Origin: Fibrobacter succinogenes
Lineage (GTDB): Bacteria > Fibrobacterota > Fibrobacteria > Fibrobacterales > Fibrobacteraceae
Direction: 5' to 3'
NCBI GenBank assembly: GCA_902776765.1
Contig: CACYRP010000044.1
Location: 1 to 57,103 of the forward strand
DNA: 57,103 nucleotides
The notes beneath the pieces were generated by a model. It had not been told where the DNA came from and made no database searches. It saw only the letters and a list, made by a program, of their open reading frames with translations. Position numbers and translations under genes: made by a program. The first letter of the stretch is position 1; every line of letters begins with the position of its first letter. Of the stretch, positions 19,401 to 27,856 are shown piece after piece.

Positions 19401-22183
19401 ATAGGAATAAGACGAAGTATCCGAAGCTTACCACCAAGATGACAATTACAATCAATTTGAAGGATGTTCCGGAAGTTCCGAAGATTACGACCAAGGAATT
19501 TAGTGTTCTTGAAAACTCTCCGGCAGATTCTTTGATTGGTGTCATTAAGGCTGTTGACCCGGATGGTGGTACGGAGTTCCTCTTCTCGCTTGCAGAAGAA
19601 AGCCCGTATGTAGTTGTAAAACAGAATGGCGAAATCCGAGTCAAGGATGGCGCTAAGATCGACTACGAAAAGATGCAGAAGTTTACCATCAAGGTGACTG
19701 TCAAGGATGCTGATGGTCTTGAATTTACGGATAATATCGTTATTAACGTCATTGATGTGAATGAGAAGCCGACGATTACTCCGCAGGAATTCACGTTCCC
19801 TGAAGATTCTAAGCCGGGTACCAAGAAGGGACCGATTGAAGCTAAGGATCCGGATACGAAGAATCCGAAGTTTAGCGACTTGAAGTACTATCCGGTTGAT
19901 GAAAATGAAAAATTCGAAATCAAGCCGAATGGCGACATTGTCTTGAAGGGTGAACTCGATTACGAATCGCAGAAGACCTATGTCATCAAGGTTTACGTGA
20001 CGGACGGTGAGTTCAAGGACACGACCAATGTAACGATCAAGGTCGGTAACGTCGTCGAAAAGTCCGTTGTCGAAATCACTCGCGTCGAAGCTGGTGACTC
20101 TGTCTATATCAAACCGCCGAAGACCAAGCCGATTTACACGAATCAGGAAGTTATCACGGTGGAATGGACTCAGGATGGCAAGACTCAGACTAGCCTTGAT
20201 TCCTTGAAAGAAGGTTGCCAGTATATTATCAAGAAGTATAAGGCAGCCAATAAGGATGTTGAAGGTGCCGATACAATCGAAGTGTGCTATAGCACTGCCG
20301 CTCCGATTGTCGATATCGATGCTGATAAGATCAAGGTCATTGCCGATAACATCTATACGATTGTTGAAGACGTAGACAAGAAGGACTCTTCCATTTACGT
20401 GAACGACAAGACTAAGGTTGTTGACGTTTCTGTTGAAGATACGGTTTCTAAGTACAAGGAAAAGTTCAAGGTGACTGTGGTCCTGGATACTGTTGCTGTA
20501 TCGGATAAGACTGTGAAGGAAATGGTGGAAATTTCCAAGTCTGAAATTGCACTTGAAAAGAATCCGAAGTCTGACGTGAAGACGAAGCCGATTGGCGACA
20601 AGACCAAGGTTTCTTACGACAAGGTTGTAAATGGCGATACTGTTACGGTTTCTTACTACACCGATAACAAGGGTGAAATAATCAAGGCTACTGTTATTGA
20701 CGAAAACGGCGAAAAGAAGAAAATCGACGTGATTGAAGTTTCTAAGGTCGTGGATGTGAAGGGTAAGTCTGTGACGGTTTCTTACAAGGCCGATGCCGAA
20801 ACGGGCAAGATCTTGTACGGCGACTCCGAAGGTAACTTGCTGGTCAACGCTCCGAAGAGCTCCACTGGTAAGGATAAGCAGTCCGAAGATGTCGATTTGA
20901 AGACCGGTGTGGGCGCCTTTACGGTGACTTACGATGCTAAGGGTGTCGAAGGCAGCAAGGCTACTGTCTCTTACGCAATTGACGAGAAGGGCAAGATTCC
21001 ATCGAACGTAGAAGGCGACAGAGGCTACCTCGTGACTTACACATACACCAACAAGTATGGCAACTCTGCCGACAAGTCGGTGTTCATGGTGCTCGATAAG
21101 CGTGCTCCGATCGTGAAAATCTTGACTCCGGCTGATGGTGATGTGGTCTATGCTAACTATGTTGACGTGGACTGGTGCATTGCTGTCGATGGTGACGAAA
21201 AGAACTGCGTAAAGCAGGATACCTTGAAGTTCCAGAGCCTTAACAAGGGTGTGAACAGCATCAAGCGTATCTATCGTGACAAGGCTGGTAATGAAACTAT
21301 CGCTGAAATTCAGGTGATGATGAAGAAGGCGAAGGATGTCAATATCAACCTCGAAGACCCGATGGTTATCGTTTCGATTGACTCTGTGAGAAAGTATTAC
21401 GATGACAATCCGCCTGAAGAGGATCAGAAATACGCCGTTACTATCTTGAACCCGACGTCTCAAGCTGAAAAGGAAGTCATTAAGGGCTTTAAGAAAGACT
21501 CGAAGAAGGGTTCTGGTTCTGAACCGTATCCGGGTTACGAAGGCCACATCGGTCCGACAGTTACGATTGACATGAAGGTTCCTCTTGTAAGTGCTGTTGG
21601 TGGCCTTGCAACGTTGGACGATATCATTATCAATGGCAACATGGTTCCGTTGGAAGGTGTTGACGCCGATAATAGTAAAAAGGCTACTGTTGATGAATAC
21701 GTCGAAAAGTACTGCTCTACCGAATTCAAGGAAGAACTGGGCAAGGATTATAGCAAGGCTTTGCTCTATTCTACAAAGGCTCGCGTAACGCTTTGGTTCT
21801 TTACGACTAGTGGCCAGTTCGTCGATAAGTACAACTTCGAATATGATATTGATGATCCGGAATTTGTAGACAAGGCTGGTCTTGTGAAGTTCTTCTTCGA
21901 AATGAAGCCGGATATCAACGGTGAATTGAGAGATAAGAATGGCCGTCTCTATGGTACGGGTCCGTATATCGTAAAGACCAAGGTCGATATCCGTTCTACG
22001 CAGCGTTGCGCGGTGCCGCCGGTAGACAAGTCTAAGGTTGGCGATGTACTGAAGTCTAGTGACGAAATGCTCAAGCGCTTTGGTTACAGACGCCCGGTGT
22101 TGCGCGGAAACGAAAAGTCTTCTGAACCTTCTAAGAAGAGCGAAAAGAAAGAAGACAAGAAGGACGACAAAAAGAAGAAGTAA
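13424..22183 (+). CDS. Giant cadherin/Calx-beta surface protein 2
   Basis: A 2919-aa secreted protein and the larger paralogue of the one at 7227. It has a signal peptide (about residues 1-25, ending AFGQ), an N-terminal region with KLWGT, and a Calx-beta domain (about 334-453; note TIPAGKKKAEGIVIKP and DGLVETDEALWF). One tandem-95/VCBS-like beta domain (453-572) is followed by about 14 cadherin-like repeats (572-2207) with VxEN, LDYE and DVNE signatures. The conserved C-terminal module (2207-2900) ends in KRFGYRRPV, and a Lys/Glu/Asp tail follows. AAAGGAG lies 12 bases before the start. It is probably an extended, calcium-dependent adhesin. More repeats than in protein 1 imply a longer stalk with the same end module. 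Confidence 0.87.
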   Translation: MWFSKLSLKAAVLVLAGVASSAFGQAPLDISSDDWNYLANFKLWGTDGIDTKNRPEFYDSRFYDRKNESDFSGYNGVWPDTLGWVGTAKGDLTTDEVGWFDGPIIVGGAVTVPSGYAESRRAYLLTGPIRTTGGIGSARSRGTVCQGTNKSGACADVPEIRPNLSVPGLKGATLSGTYNVSGKTVLNVSSYCEENQICDIFFDALVFGNDSRLVVQMPEKGQPTRIFVNRITFGTHPEIVVAYQGKGELQLKEYDGNLLIYSNGDINFDNTDNVPIMGTIVSKGTITLGRNMIFAGQFIGNKIKVGNEIKAETFVFKKFDPKIEISVGNNSKKIKESNTWESIDIVLSEESKKEVSFNYCFEFYSEEGVHGKYAGHADVGAKDASHAFPICGVSKTKVTIPAGKKKAEGIVIKPLIDGLVETDEALWFQISDLEGAETTSEYEAGLGYKIFIVSNDELPTVRTALTIEVNEDELHKFNKEEFKFQHATQSFASVIITTLPNKGSLVLNGTKLTSAGSGITVAVADLGKLTYQAAANEFGNNYATFKYKVVGDGPAGGNTSTEYTATVNVIPVNDKPSAADVVFTVNELDHAVSGGPIVVTDVANERNKDTYTYSVVTGTACDANMTSSDAAAFNSLFSNSLFSISKLNNQNATITVNANAQFNYKQKKQYEVCATVRDNAATETQTVTGGGVKTSDQFKITVKIKNENDPPSIGPQTFTIAEKQADGKIWPAGTLVGTVTTASDPDDDPLTYSIITPNVPFKFDNGSDKLVIKDGSLLDYETTPTYSLKVEVSDGDLSATATITVKITNVNEGPEDLFLLGEYSVDENTATGTTIGSFTVFDPDAGDVLSYSLTGVLTGAVDATISKKNLSDIFVLKETKNANGTRTVAINVKDGALLDYEKLFNKNKGNATYQAKVTVTDADGLFVSKTTNIAVKDVNEAVSAKGGTFVLNEHSPIGSPVCAVQYKDDENNPLDCEKVARVEGSDLDIYADDDVYSENDVFNNLTYQIIPSKNTGTDYKKFAVNKNTGALSTNDEFDYESGSHQYTFVVTVSDGKGLTADAEVIVNIDNIEEPKLSTEYEGDVTVEENTGEGETVVDFMEILEKIKAENDEIREKLEKIEGKVSFKIDQEASANAKDIFAITATAGKAIVKVKDPAKLDFEALYSKDKTKDKTTYKVVVIASGEDANGFDVEAFITMGITVTDVNEKPEITTAAPLTVPESFTIDDGEFGQVTATDQDNAYGSVHPAGFNKLTYKVDEVLEVNGSTDFPFELNPNTGVFTVADGQKLDYTKQKQYKCIVKVVDNPKLFDDEGKLIYPALSATKTIVINVTDVNRPSEFKVLTNPYEVEENVDKGTALQGKQIVVYDEDDIDLDELQITITDNNATAARDAAKLFEVVQVGKTDQTTHLSTFVIKTKAGINYEDLYDKTASEAAFDITLTIVDTEVRTKYPQQDTRIQVIDVNEEPAFTESSYAFEVAENVAKESILGTARATDPDIYNARFGTLYFSLEGDEAAPFDINGSTGEISVSKSAKLDYELKNIYEFYAVVTDKKFTKKVPVKVQVTNVKETPVFPSVPELAVDENSATGTKVGVVAADDDDCKNSNTCKKPTYTLAATDVAANDYKSFSIDPTTGTIKVNGDLNFEKKDEYSVRVVATDGDDPTLTSYVDVTIKINDVNDKPTYAEPDYTFEVHENAPIGEFIGSVVADDEDSWSRLTYALSDYVENSKDALAFKIEDGKIYLNTSSLNYEKKKQYQIVVKATDNGKSYGASIGRTDFVNYTATTLVTINLIDDPDGPEIVDDDKKSYDVEENTADNNSPNGKEIACYQVKDEDKGQLSTLVAYVTDIGNTDADRIFDAKMKKDSLCLIVKDASKLNYEANKHVHKITVEVMDADNLTAKVEKTINIVDVNEMPIISGNKVFSLYENKGEGYVIGKLYPDDIDTSKAFIDNVFTPVGGDTDLFTITEDGKIKAKRDFDYEKETIRTFELDVALSDRNKTKYPKLTTKMTITINLKDVPEVPKITTKEFSVLENSPADSLIGVIKAVDPDGGTEFLFSLAEESPYVVVKQNGEIRVKDGAKIDYEKMQKFTIKVTVKDADGLEFTDNIVINVIDVNEKPTITPQEFTFPEDSKPGTKKGPIEAKDPDTKNPKFSDLKYYPVDENEKFEIKPNGDIVLKGELDYESQKTYVIKVYVTDGEFKDTTNVTIKVGNVVEKSVVEITRVEAGDSVYIKPPKTKPIYTNQEVITVEWTQDGKTQTSLDSLKEGCQYIIKKYKAANKDVEGADTIEVCYSTAAPIVDIDADKIKVIADNIYTIVEDVDKKDSSIYVNDKTKVVDVSVEDTVSKYKEKFKVTVVLDTVAVSDKTVKEMVEISKSEIALEKNPKSDVKTKPIGDKTKVSYDKVVNGDTVTVSYYTDNKGEIIKATVIDENGEKKKIDVIEVSKVVDVKGKSVTVSYKADAETGKILYGDSEGNLLVNAPKSSTGKDKQSEDVDLKTGVGAFTVTYDAKGVEGSKATVSYAIDEKGKIPSNVEGDRGYLVTYTYTNKYGNSADKSVFMVLDKRAPIVKILTPADGDVVYANYVDVDWCIAVDGDEKNCVKQDTLKFQSLNKGVNSIKRIYRDKAGNETIAEIQVMMKKAKDVNINLEDPMVIVSIDSVRKYYDDNPPEEDQKYAVTILNPTSQAEKEVIKGFKKDSKKGSGSEPYPGYEGHIGPTVTIDMKVPLVSAVGGLATLDDIIINGNMVPLEGVDADNSKKATVDEYVEKYCSTEFKEELGKDYSKALLYSTKARVTLWFFTTSGQFVDKYNFEYDIDDPEFVDKAGLVKFFFEMKPDINGELRDKNGRLYGTGPYIVKTKVDIRSTQRCAVPPVDKSKVGDVLKSSDEMLKRFGYRRPVLRGNEKSSEPSKKSEKKEDKKDDKKKK

Positions 22184-22204
22184 TTCTTAGTTTAAAGCGA
22201 GAAA

Positions 22205-22230
22205 ATCCCGAGCACCGCTCGGGATTTTTT
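22205..22230 (+). terminator. Rho-independent terminator after adhesin 2
   Basis: ATCCCGAGC and GCTCGGGAT form a perfect 9-bp stem with a three-base loop, followed by six T residues. Confidence 0.9.
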
Positions 22231-22271
22231 CTATACGTTTCTATTTTTTTTGATAAAAAAAGAGGTTTATC

Positions 22272-22598
22272 ATGGGTATCGAAGAGCGTTCTACGTTGGT
22301 GTTTGCAAGTGGTGTTGGCCGAATCAAAGAGGAAAAGCCGAAGGCGAGTCGCCCGCAGGGCGACGGTGTGGTTCGTATTATGCTCAAACGGCTTGGCGGT
22401 GGCAAAATGGCTAGCGTTGTTTCGGGAGTCCCGTTGGATGAAGACGACCTTAAGGAATTAGCTCGTGCTTTAAAGCAAAAATGCGGTGTTGGCGGTTCGG
22501 TCAAGGATTTTAATATCGAAATTCAGGGTGACAAACGCAACGTGCTCAAAGCCGAACTTGAAAAAAAAGGGTACATCGTTAAACTAGCTGGGGGGTAA
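22272..22598 (+). CDS. SUI1/eIF1-family translation factor (YciH-like)
   Basis: A 108-aa protein. The core from about residue 33 (VVRIMLKRLGGGK, then SGVPLDEDDLKELARALKQKCGVGGSVKD, ending in IQGDKR) is the SUI1 fold, with the KxKxGxGG-type turn and the terminal QGD motif. Archaeal and eukaryotic eIF1 controls start-codon selection. The bacterial YciH homologue has been linked to initiation fidelity, but its role is less certain. AGAGG precedes the ATG. The gene stands alone between two surface-protein genes and has no obvious functional tie to them. Confidence 0.9.
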   Translation: MGIEERSTLVFASGVGRIKEEKPKASRPQGDGVVRIMLKRLGGGKMASVVSGVPLDEDDLKELARALKQKCGVGGSVKDFNIEIQGDKRNVLKAELEKKGYIVKLAGG

Positions 22599-22726
22599 AG
22601 TCCCAGGTCCCTCTCGCTCTTGGCGTCAGAATGATGATGTGTTTATATTCACGTTCTAAACATTTCTTTCGCATAATTCTGCAAAAAAAAGTAAATTTAT
22701 CGTAAGATAATAAATAGAGAGGTCTT

Positions 22727-24073
22727 ATGTCTAGGCATCAGTCTTTATCAAGTCTTTTACTTACGACGATCGTTACAAGTGCATTTGCTGCACCCAAGGC
22801 TGGGATTGTCAGCTACGTTGCTCCTGATGCGTTTAAGAGTGCAAAAACATGTGCTGATGATGCTAGCTGGAAACCTGCTAAGTATCCTCAAAAATTTGAT
22901 ATACTGGATTGCTTTAAGACCAAAGATGGCGGTTCTGTCACGTTGATGTTGAAGGGCGATAACAGTACGCTCACGATTGGAGAAAATTCACTTATCCGCA
23001 TCGATAGCCTTGTCGAAGATGATGGAACTGGCAATTTTATCATAAAGCCCAAAATTCAAAAAGGTTATATGGGCTTTAACGTTGAAAAAAATAAAGGCAA
23101 CAAGGTTGATTTTTCTACAGGAACGGCTGCGGCGTCAATTCGCGGTACGGAAGGTGTTATCGGTGGTGATGAAAAGACCTTCTTTGCAGGCTTGAAAAAA
23201 GGCAAGTTGACTGTTTTTGATAGTGTTCGAATTGCGGATTCAATTCCTGTTACGGATGGTTTAACTGTTTTTGGCAGAGAAAAGTTCGTGGTCCTCAAGT
23301 TGAAGTCTTCGGGCGATATGAACTTTGCAAAAACGTTAGTGGCCCTTTTGGCCGATTCTACGTTGTCTTTGGAAGAATTGGAAGCGGCTGTTGTAAAGGC
23401 TGATTCTTCTTATCAGGAAAAACTTGCAGCTGGTGCTGCTGTTCAGGCTCCAGTGAATGCGGTTGCAAAGGATAGTGCAGAAGATGCAGCGACTTTAAAT
23501 GTTCCGCAAATAAAGTATTCTTCTTATGATTCCTTGCGCTGTGTTGCCAATGTTTCGGTCTCTGGTGTGCAGGGCGAATCCCGCTTGTCGGCGGTGATGG
23601 ATGGAACTCCGATTTCAGAAGTCGCCGTAAAACGCAATATGCCAAAGCGCCTTGCTTTGCGTAGTGGTGTTCACGAATATGAATTTGTTATTGAAAATGC
23701 TGCCGGACGCAATAGCGTGAAAAAGACTTTGGGATGCTACCCGCTGAAACCGTTCTCGGTAAAAATTTTGGGCAAAAAGCATGTGCATCTCCCGATTCCG
23801 CCAAAGCCTCCTATTTCTGGAATCGAAGATGTCATTACGGAAACATTGCAATTCCAGATTCGCGTTCCAGAAAACGATGTTAGTTTCTTGAATAAGGTAA
23901 CCATTCGTCAAAATGGCAAGGTTATTTTGCAGGAACGCCTTTCGCAAATTCAGAATTTGGATTACCAGATTCCTGTTGAATTGAAGCGTAATTTCAAGAA
24001 CCGCTTTGATATTGAAGTCATTCACAAGAGCGGTTATACGGTCAAGACGACTAAGGTTTATGAGGTGAAATAA
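22727..24073 (+). CDS. FecR-domain secreted protein
   Basis: A 448-aa protein with a signal peptide (residues 1-21, ending AFA). The FecR-type beta domain covers about 60-190 and shows STLTIGENSLIRID, then VDFSTGTAAASIRGTEGVIGG, the usual block of the family. The second half has Ig-like beta segments, including VHEYEFVIENAAGRN. FecR domains occur in periplasmic or surface proteins, often in peptidoglycan- or polysaccharide-associated settings. This is not a FecR regulator with a membrane anchor. The stop codon is immediately followed by the ATG of the next gene (GAGGTG serves as ribosome site inside this gene), so the two are coupled. Confidence 0.8.
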   Translation: MSRHQSLSSLLLTTIVTSAFAAPKAGIVSYVAPDAFKSAKTCADDASWKPAKYPQKFDILDCFKTKDGGSVTLMLKGDNSTLTIGENSLIRIDSLVEDDGTGNFIIKPKIQKGYMGFNVEKNKGNKVDFSTGTAAASIRGTEGVIGGDEKTFFAGLKKGKLTVFDSVRIADSIPVTDGLTVFGREKFVVLKLKSSGDMNFAKTLVALLADSTLSLEELEAAVVKADSSYQEKLAAGAAVQAPVNAVAKDSAEDAATLNVPQIKYSSYDSLRCVANVSVSGVQGESRLSAVMDGTPISEVAVKRNMPKRLALRSGVHEYEFVIENAAGRNSVKKTLGCYPLKPFSVKILGKKHVHLPIPPKPPISGIEDVITETLQFQIRVPENDVSFLNKVTIRQNGKVILQERLSQIQNLDYQIPVELKRNFKNRFDIEVIHKSGYTVKTTKVYEVK

Positions 24074-26383
24074 ATGATCTTTAGAAAGCTAGCTTTAGCT
24101 TCTGTTTTTGCATTACCTGTTTTTGCTCAGCCGGTTCTGGATTCGGCAAGTGTTTCGGAATCTTCGTGGACGTTGAACGGCTCTGTGGGGGCCGAATTTG
24201 GTTACCATTCTGTTGTAACTGAAAAGAATGAGACCGGTGAATTATATGAGAACGGCAAAGATTCAATTGCTCCGGGAAAAAAGTACAGAAACTATTTTCA
24301 GGTACCCGGATTTTATGGCGCCTGGAATGCATTTGTTCAAATGCAGTCTGCAGCGGGGCAAAAGATTGAATTTGCGATGGATGTTTCTCATGACCGCTGG
24401 AATCACTTTGATTTGAAGTTTTTGCAGGCTTCGTACGAAGATCGCCTCCAAAAATTGATTTTGGGTGATTTCAATGTCTCGGGCGGTGAATTGTCTTTGT
24501 CTAGTGTAGACGTATTTGGTGCTAGCTACGATTTTTTTATTAACCCGAAAAAATCAGAAAAACCTTTGCTTGTACTGAGTGCTTTTGGTGGTGAATCAAT
24601 TGCTCCCAAGTTGCCAGGCGAAAGAGACCCGGACCAGTATAATATGTATATCGGTCTTGATGAAGTCGAAGCGCAAAAGATGGTTTTAGGCGGCAAGATT
24701 CTTTTGAATGCCACGAAAAATCTTGATGCAATGGTTGGCTTTATCGGAAGCAAGGATTACTTGGACGATCCGTTCTTTCGCAATGGTACTTCTGATAACG
24801 TAAATCTTTCAAACCCGATGTTCTCTTCGAAAACGTTCTTTGGTGAAGTCAATGGCAAGGTGCTTGGCGGACGCGGTACGTATAATTTGCAAATCGGTTT
24901 CGGTGGAGCTGATACGGTCAATGTTGTGGCACATCGTGCTGTTAATGCCGTCTTTGAAGAAGCGGGGCTTGATGTGTCGCGCTTTGCGCAATTGCGCCGC
25001 ATGATGAATAACCCATCGCTTGTGAACGGCATGAATCGAGAAGAATTGGAACTTATTTTTGGTGACAATACGGGCTTGAGTGATTCGGAAATGCGCGAAC
25101 AACTGACGAGCATTTTGAAACTCGCTCAAGAGGCCTTGAAAAAGCATCACGATGAAAAGAAGGAAGATCCAACGGAATGGACTGCACAGAACCTCGCTTT
25201 GTCGGGATCTTACAATTGGAAAAATAAATCAACGATGATTGATGCGTACTTCCGCTTTGTGGGCCGTAATTATTACAGTGCCGGTTCTGCGGACATGTTG
25301 CAGAATTCTCGCTTGTTGGGGGCCAAGCTAGATCAAAAGATTAAAGACTTTTGGCGTTTGAATTTTGGGTATGAGCTGAATATAGAAAATGCATCTGGTA
25401 GTGGTGATGCGTATAACGTATTTGGCTTTGCTGAAGGTTCTAAGCTTGGGCTTTTGCCGGGTGCCGATGACGATTGGCTTGAAAACCATGAACAAGATGC
25501 TTCGAGAACACTTTACGATCACAATTTTGATTTGAAAAATACGTTCAAGGTGCGCGATTCTATTGAAATCATGGCTCGCTATGCCTTGAATTATCGTACG
25601 CGTAGCACGCCCCAGAGGCTTCATGGCAATTACTTTGCTTCTTCGGGAATCTATTCTGATTCATGGTTTGAAAGTCAGAAGGGTAAGCCTACGATTGATG
25701 TGGATACGGATGATGGCACGATTCAAATTGACTCCGTTCGTTGGGCAAAGTATGCGGCATTGCAGAGCGAACCTTATTTGGCAACTCAGTTTGAAGAACG
25801 CTTGCTCAAGCAGACGGTTGAACTCACTGCAACAATTAGGTTCCCGAAGAATGTGTTTAAAGTGGGTGGTGTGTGGACTTATCGTACTGATATGTCAAGG
25901 TTCAATCAAGATGACCTGCTCGATGGTTTTGATTTCTCCAATGAAACTTATGGTATCTTGGGCTATTATTTCCATGGCGGTGATTACTTGGACGCCCGCT
26001 ATCCGATTTCTCTTACGACAACGCTTGACCGTGTGCGCAATACGGTTGCAATAACGCCGAGATTTAGGGTGTATGATCGCGATGACATGAGCGAATTTGA
26101 ATGGAACCTCTTGGACAATGCAACGATCCAGTTGAAGCCGAATTTCCTCGATTTGATGCTGCATGGAAACATTCGCCAGAACTTTATGAGCCGCAAAGAA
26201 GACGGTAAAAAAATTGACGAAATGGAAATGGACCTGGATTTCTCTACAGGCTTGAAATTCCAGTTTACGGAAAAGCTTGGTACTGAATTCAATGTTGGTG
26301 CTTTCTTCAATTACCGTCCGGACAATGCCTCTGAAGATTACAGAGATATTTACGGCATGGTTTCGATGAGTTACGATTTCTAA
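24074..26383 (+). CDS. Outer-membrane beta-barrel protein coupled to the FecR-domain gene
   Basis: A 769-aa protein with a signal peptide (residues 1-19, ending VFAQ). The rest has many alternating amphipathic strands with Tyr/Phe girdles (for example LNLRF-type segments near the end), and the final residues MVSMSYDF end in Phe, as outer-membrane barrels do. A helical, charged insertion lies near 330-370. It directly abuts the FecR-domain gene upstream and overlaps the nfo start by one base downstream. I do not recognise a specific family. A role as partner or export/anchor protein for the FecR protein or the adhesins is inference from position only. Confidence 0.75.
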   Translation: MIFRKLALASVFALPVFAQPVLDSASVSESSWTLNGSVGAEFGYHSVVTEKNETGELYENGKDSIAPGKKYRNYFQVPGFYGAWNAFVQMQSAAGQKIEFAMDVSHDRWNHFDLKFLQASYEDRLQKLILGDFNVSGGELSLSSVDVFGASYDFFINPKKSEKPLLVLSAFGGESIAPKLPGERDPDQYNMYIGLDEVEAQKMVLGGKILLNATKNLDAMVGFIGSKDYLDDPFFRNGTSDNVNLSNPMFSSKTFFGEVNGKVLGGRGTYNLQIGFGGADTVNVVAHRAVNAVFEEAGLDVSRFAQLRRMMNNPSLVNGMNREELELIFGDNTGLSDSEMREQLTSILKLAQEALKKHHDEKKEDPTEWTAQNLALSGSYNWKNKSTMIDAYFRFVGRNYYSAGSADMLQNSRLLGAKLDQKIKDFWRLNFGYELNIENASGSGDAYNVFGFAEGSKLGLLPGADDDWLENHEQDASRTLYDHNFDLKNTFKVRDSIEIMARYALNYRTRSTPQRLHGNYFASSGIYSDSWFESQKGKPTIDVDTDDGTIQIDSVRWAKYAALQSEPYLATQFEERLLKQTVELTATIRFPKNVFKVGGVWTYRTDMSRFNQDDLLDGFDFSNETYGILGYYFHGGDYLDARYPISLTTTLDRVRNTVAITPRFRVYDRDDMSEFEWNLLDNATIQLKPNFLDLMLHGNIRQNFMSRKEDGKKIDEMEMDLDFSTGLKFQFTEKLGTEFNVGAFFNYRPDNASEDYRDIYGMVSMSYDF

Positions 26384-27210
26384 TGCATATCGGATGTCAT
26401 TTGTCCTCAACGGGTGGCTTTTTAGCGATGGGGGAGACTGCTCTTTCCATCGGGGCCGATACGTTCCAGTTCTTTACGCGCAATCCGCGTGGCGGTGCTG
26501 CCAAGCCGTTTGATAAAGCGGATGCTGAAGCTTTGAACGCGTTTATGGATGCGCATGCTTTTGCGCCGATTTTAGCCCATGCGCCTTATACGTTGAACGC
26601 CTGTGCTGCGGACCCGTCGCTTCGGCAGTATGCACAAGATGTGATGAAAGATGACTTGTTCCGCATGGACCATTTCCCGCATGCGATGTATAATTTTCAT
26701 CCCGGCAGTCATGTGAAGCAAGGGGTCGAGGTGGGGGTAGAACTTATCTCGCTGCACTTGAACAATATTCTGCACAAGGATTTGAAAACGAAGGTGCTCC
26801 TGGAAACGATGGCCGGAAAAGGCTCTGAAGTGGGGCGTACGTTTGAGGAGCTGCGCGCGATTATAGACCGTGTGGAACTGGACGAAAAAATCGGTGTTTG
26901 TCTGGATACTTGCCACGTTTTCGATGGTGGTTATGATATTGTAAACCGTTTGGACGATGTGCTTGATGAATTTGACAAGGTGATTGGACTTAGGCGCTTG
27001 TGTGCCATTCACTTGAATGATAGCAAGAACCCGATGGGTAGCCATAAGGACCGTCATGAGGTTATTGGAGGCGGTTTTATTGGCTTGGATGCGCTTGTGG
27101 ATGTGGTTAATCATCCTTCACTCAAGGGCTTGCCGTTCTATTTGGAGACGCCGAACGAGTTGCCGGGCTACGCTGCGGAAATCGCGTTAATGCGTAGCAA
27201 GGAACGGTAA
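26383..27210 (+). CDS. nfo: Endonuclease IV (AP endonuclease)
   Basis: A 275-aa zinc-dependent endonuclease IV. It cleaves DNA 5' to abasic sites in base excision repair. The metal-ligand blocks are all visible: [59 protein letters not shown] followed by IGGG, and FYLETP. Its ATG overlaps the stop of the outer-membrane protein gene (TAATG), so translation is probably coupled to it. No separate Shine-Dalgarno sequence is evident. The association of a repair enzyme with surface genes is odd and may be only positional. Confidence 0.95.
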   Translation: MHIGCHLSSTGGFLAMGETALSIGADTFQFFTRNPRGGAAKPFDKADAEALNAFMDAHAFAPILAHAPYTLNACAADPSLRQYAQDVMKDDLFRMDHFPHAMYNFHPGSHVKQGVEVGVELISLHLNNILHKDLKTKVLLETMAGKGSEVGRTFEELRAIIDRVELDEKIGVCLDTCHVFDGGYDIVNRLDDVLDEFDKVIGLRRLCAIHLNDSKNPMGSHKDRHEVIGGGFIGLDALVDVVNHPSLKGLPFYLETPNELPGYAAEIALMRSKER

Positions 27211-27307
27211 GAATGCGTTGACCATGGTGAACGCGCAGAGGATGTGGCCGATGTGCGTGGAGAATGCGCCGTGCGTGGAAAAAAATCAAATTTTTTATGC
27301 TTATGCC

Positions 27308-27336
27308 TTGACAACGGGATAGAAAACATCTATATT
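27308..27336 (+). promoter_or_regulatory. tRNA-Asn promoter, copy 1
   Basis: A perfect TTGACA, 17 bases, TATATT (followed by TG) lies about 48 bases before the tRNA. Confidence 0.85.
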
Positions 27337-27384
27337 TGAGCGCGTCGATTGGAATCCCTCAAAGATTTTTGAATCGATGAATGA

Positions 27385-27457
27385 TGCTTCATAGCTCAGT
27401 TGGTAGAGCCCGCGACTGTTAATCGCGTTGTCCTTGGTTCGAGTCCAAGTGAAGCAG
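27385..27457 (+). tRNA. tRNA-Asn (anticodon GTT), copy 1
   Basis: A 73-base cloverleaf. Acceptor TGCTTCA pairs with TGAAGCA, the anticodon stem CGCGA/TCGCG encloses CTGTTAA with anticodon GTT, and the T arm is CTTGG-TTCGAGT-CCAAG, with discriminator G. The 3' CCA is not encoded. It is identical to the copy at 27714. Confidence 0.96.
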
Positions 27458-27460
27458 CTG

Positions 27461-27481
27461 AAAAAGCCTCGGTCTTTTTTT
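27461..27481 (+). terminator. Terminator of tRNA-Asn copy 1
   Basis: AAAAAG pairs with CTTTTT around the loop CCTCGGT and is followed by T residues. It begins four bases after the tRNA. Confidence 0.6.
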
Positions 27482-27635
27482 CGTTTATGACATGAAATGT
27501 TCGCGAGATGAGTTTTGATTCGTACCATCGCCTCCTAGAGGACTGACTCCGGTGATGATTTTTCCGGCTTGTCTTTCTGGAGGGGCGATGCCGCAGTAGA
27601 ATCCATTATTTTTAAACTTTATTCGGGGTAATGCC

Positions 27636-27663
27636 TTGACAGATGGGATTGTTTATCTATATT
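27636..27663 (+). promoter_or_regulatory. tRNA-Asn promoter, copy 2
   Basis: TTGACA, 16 bases, TATATT followed by TG. It is the duplicated counterpart of 27308-27336, with a diverged spacer one base shorter. Confidence 0.82.
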
Positions 27664-27713
27664 TGTGCTCGTCGATTGGAATCCCTCAAAAAGATTCTTG
27701 AATTGATAAATGA

Positions 27714-27786
27714 TGCTTCATAGCTCAGTTGGTAGAGCCCGCGACTGTTAATCGCGTTGTCCTTGGTTCGAGTCCAAGTGAAGCAG
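27714..27786 (+). tRNA. tRNA-Asn (anticodon GTT), copy 2
   Basis: Identical in all 73 bases to the tRNA at 27385, 329 bases downstream. The promoter, the leader (CGTCGATTGGAATCCCTCAAA), the terminator and a trailing GTTCGCGAGATGAG block are repeated too, so the whole unit was duplicated. Confidence 0.96.
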
Positions 27787-27789
27787 CTG

Positions 27790-27808
27790 AAAAAGCCTCG
27801 GTCTTTTT
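27790..27808 (+). terminator. Terminator of tRNA-Asn copy 2
   Basis: The same AAAAAG-CCTCGGT-CTTTTT hairpin as in copy 1. Confidence 0.6.
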
Positions 27809-27856
27809 ATTCTTGCATGAACTGTTCGCGAGATGAGCTTTGATTCGTCACTCTAA

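Noticed and set aside
18731..21547. A 938-aa open frame antisense to adhesin 2 (also 16274-18499 and 10635-12155)
   Set aside because: They lie wholly opposite the cadherin coding regions, whose codon use keeps the antisense frame open. They are Arg/Asn/Ile-rich, with no domains, signal peptides or ribosome sites.
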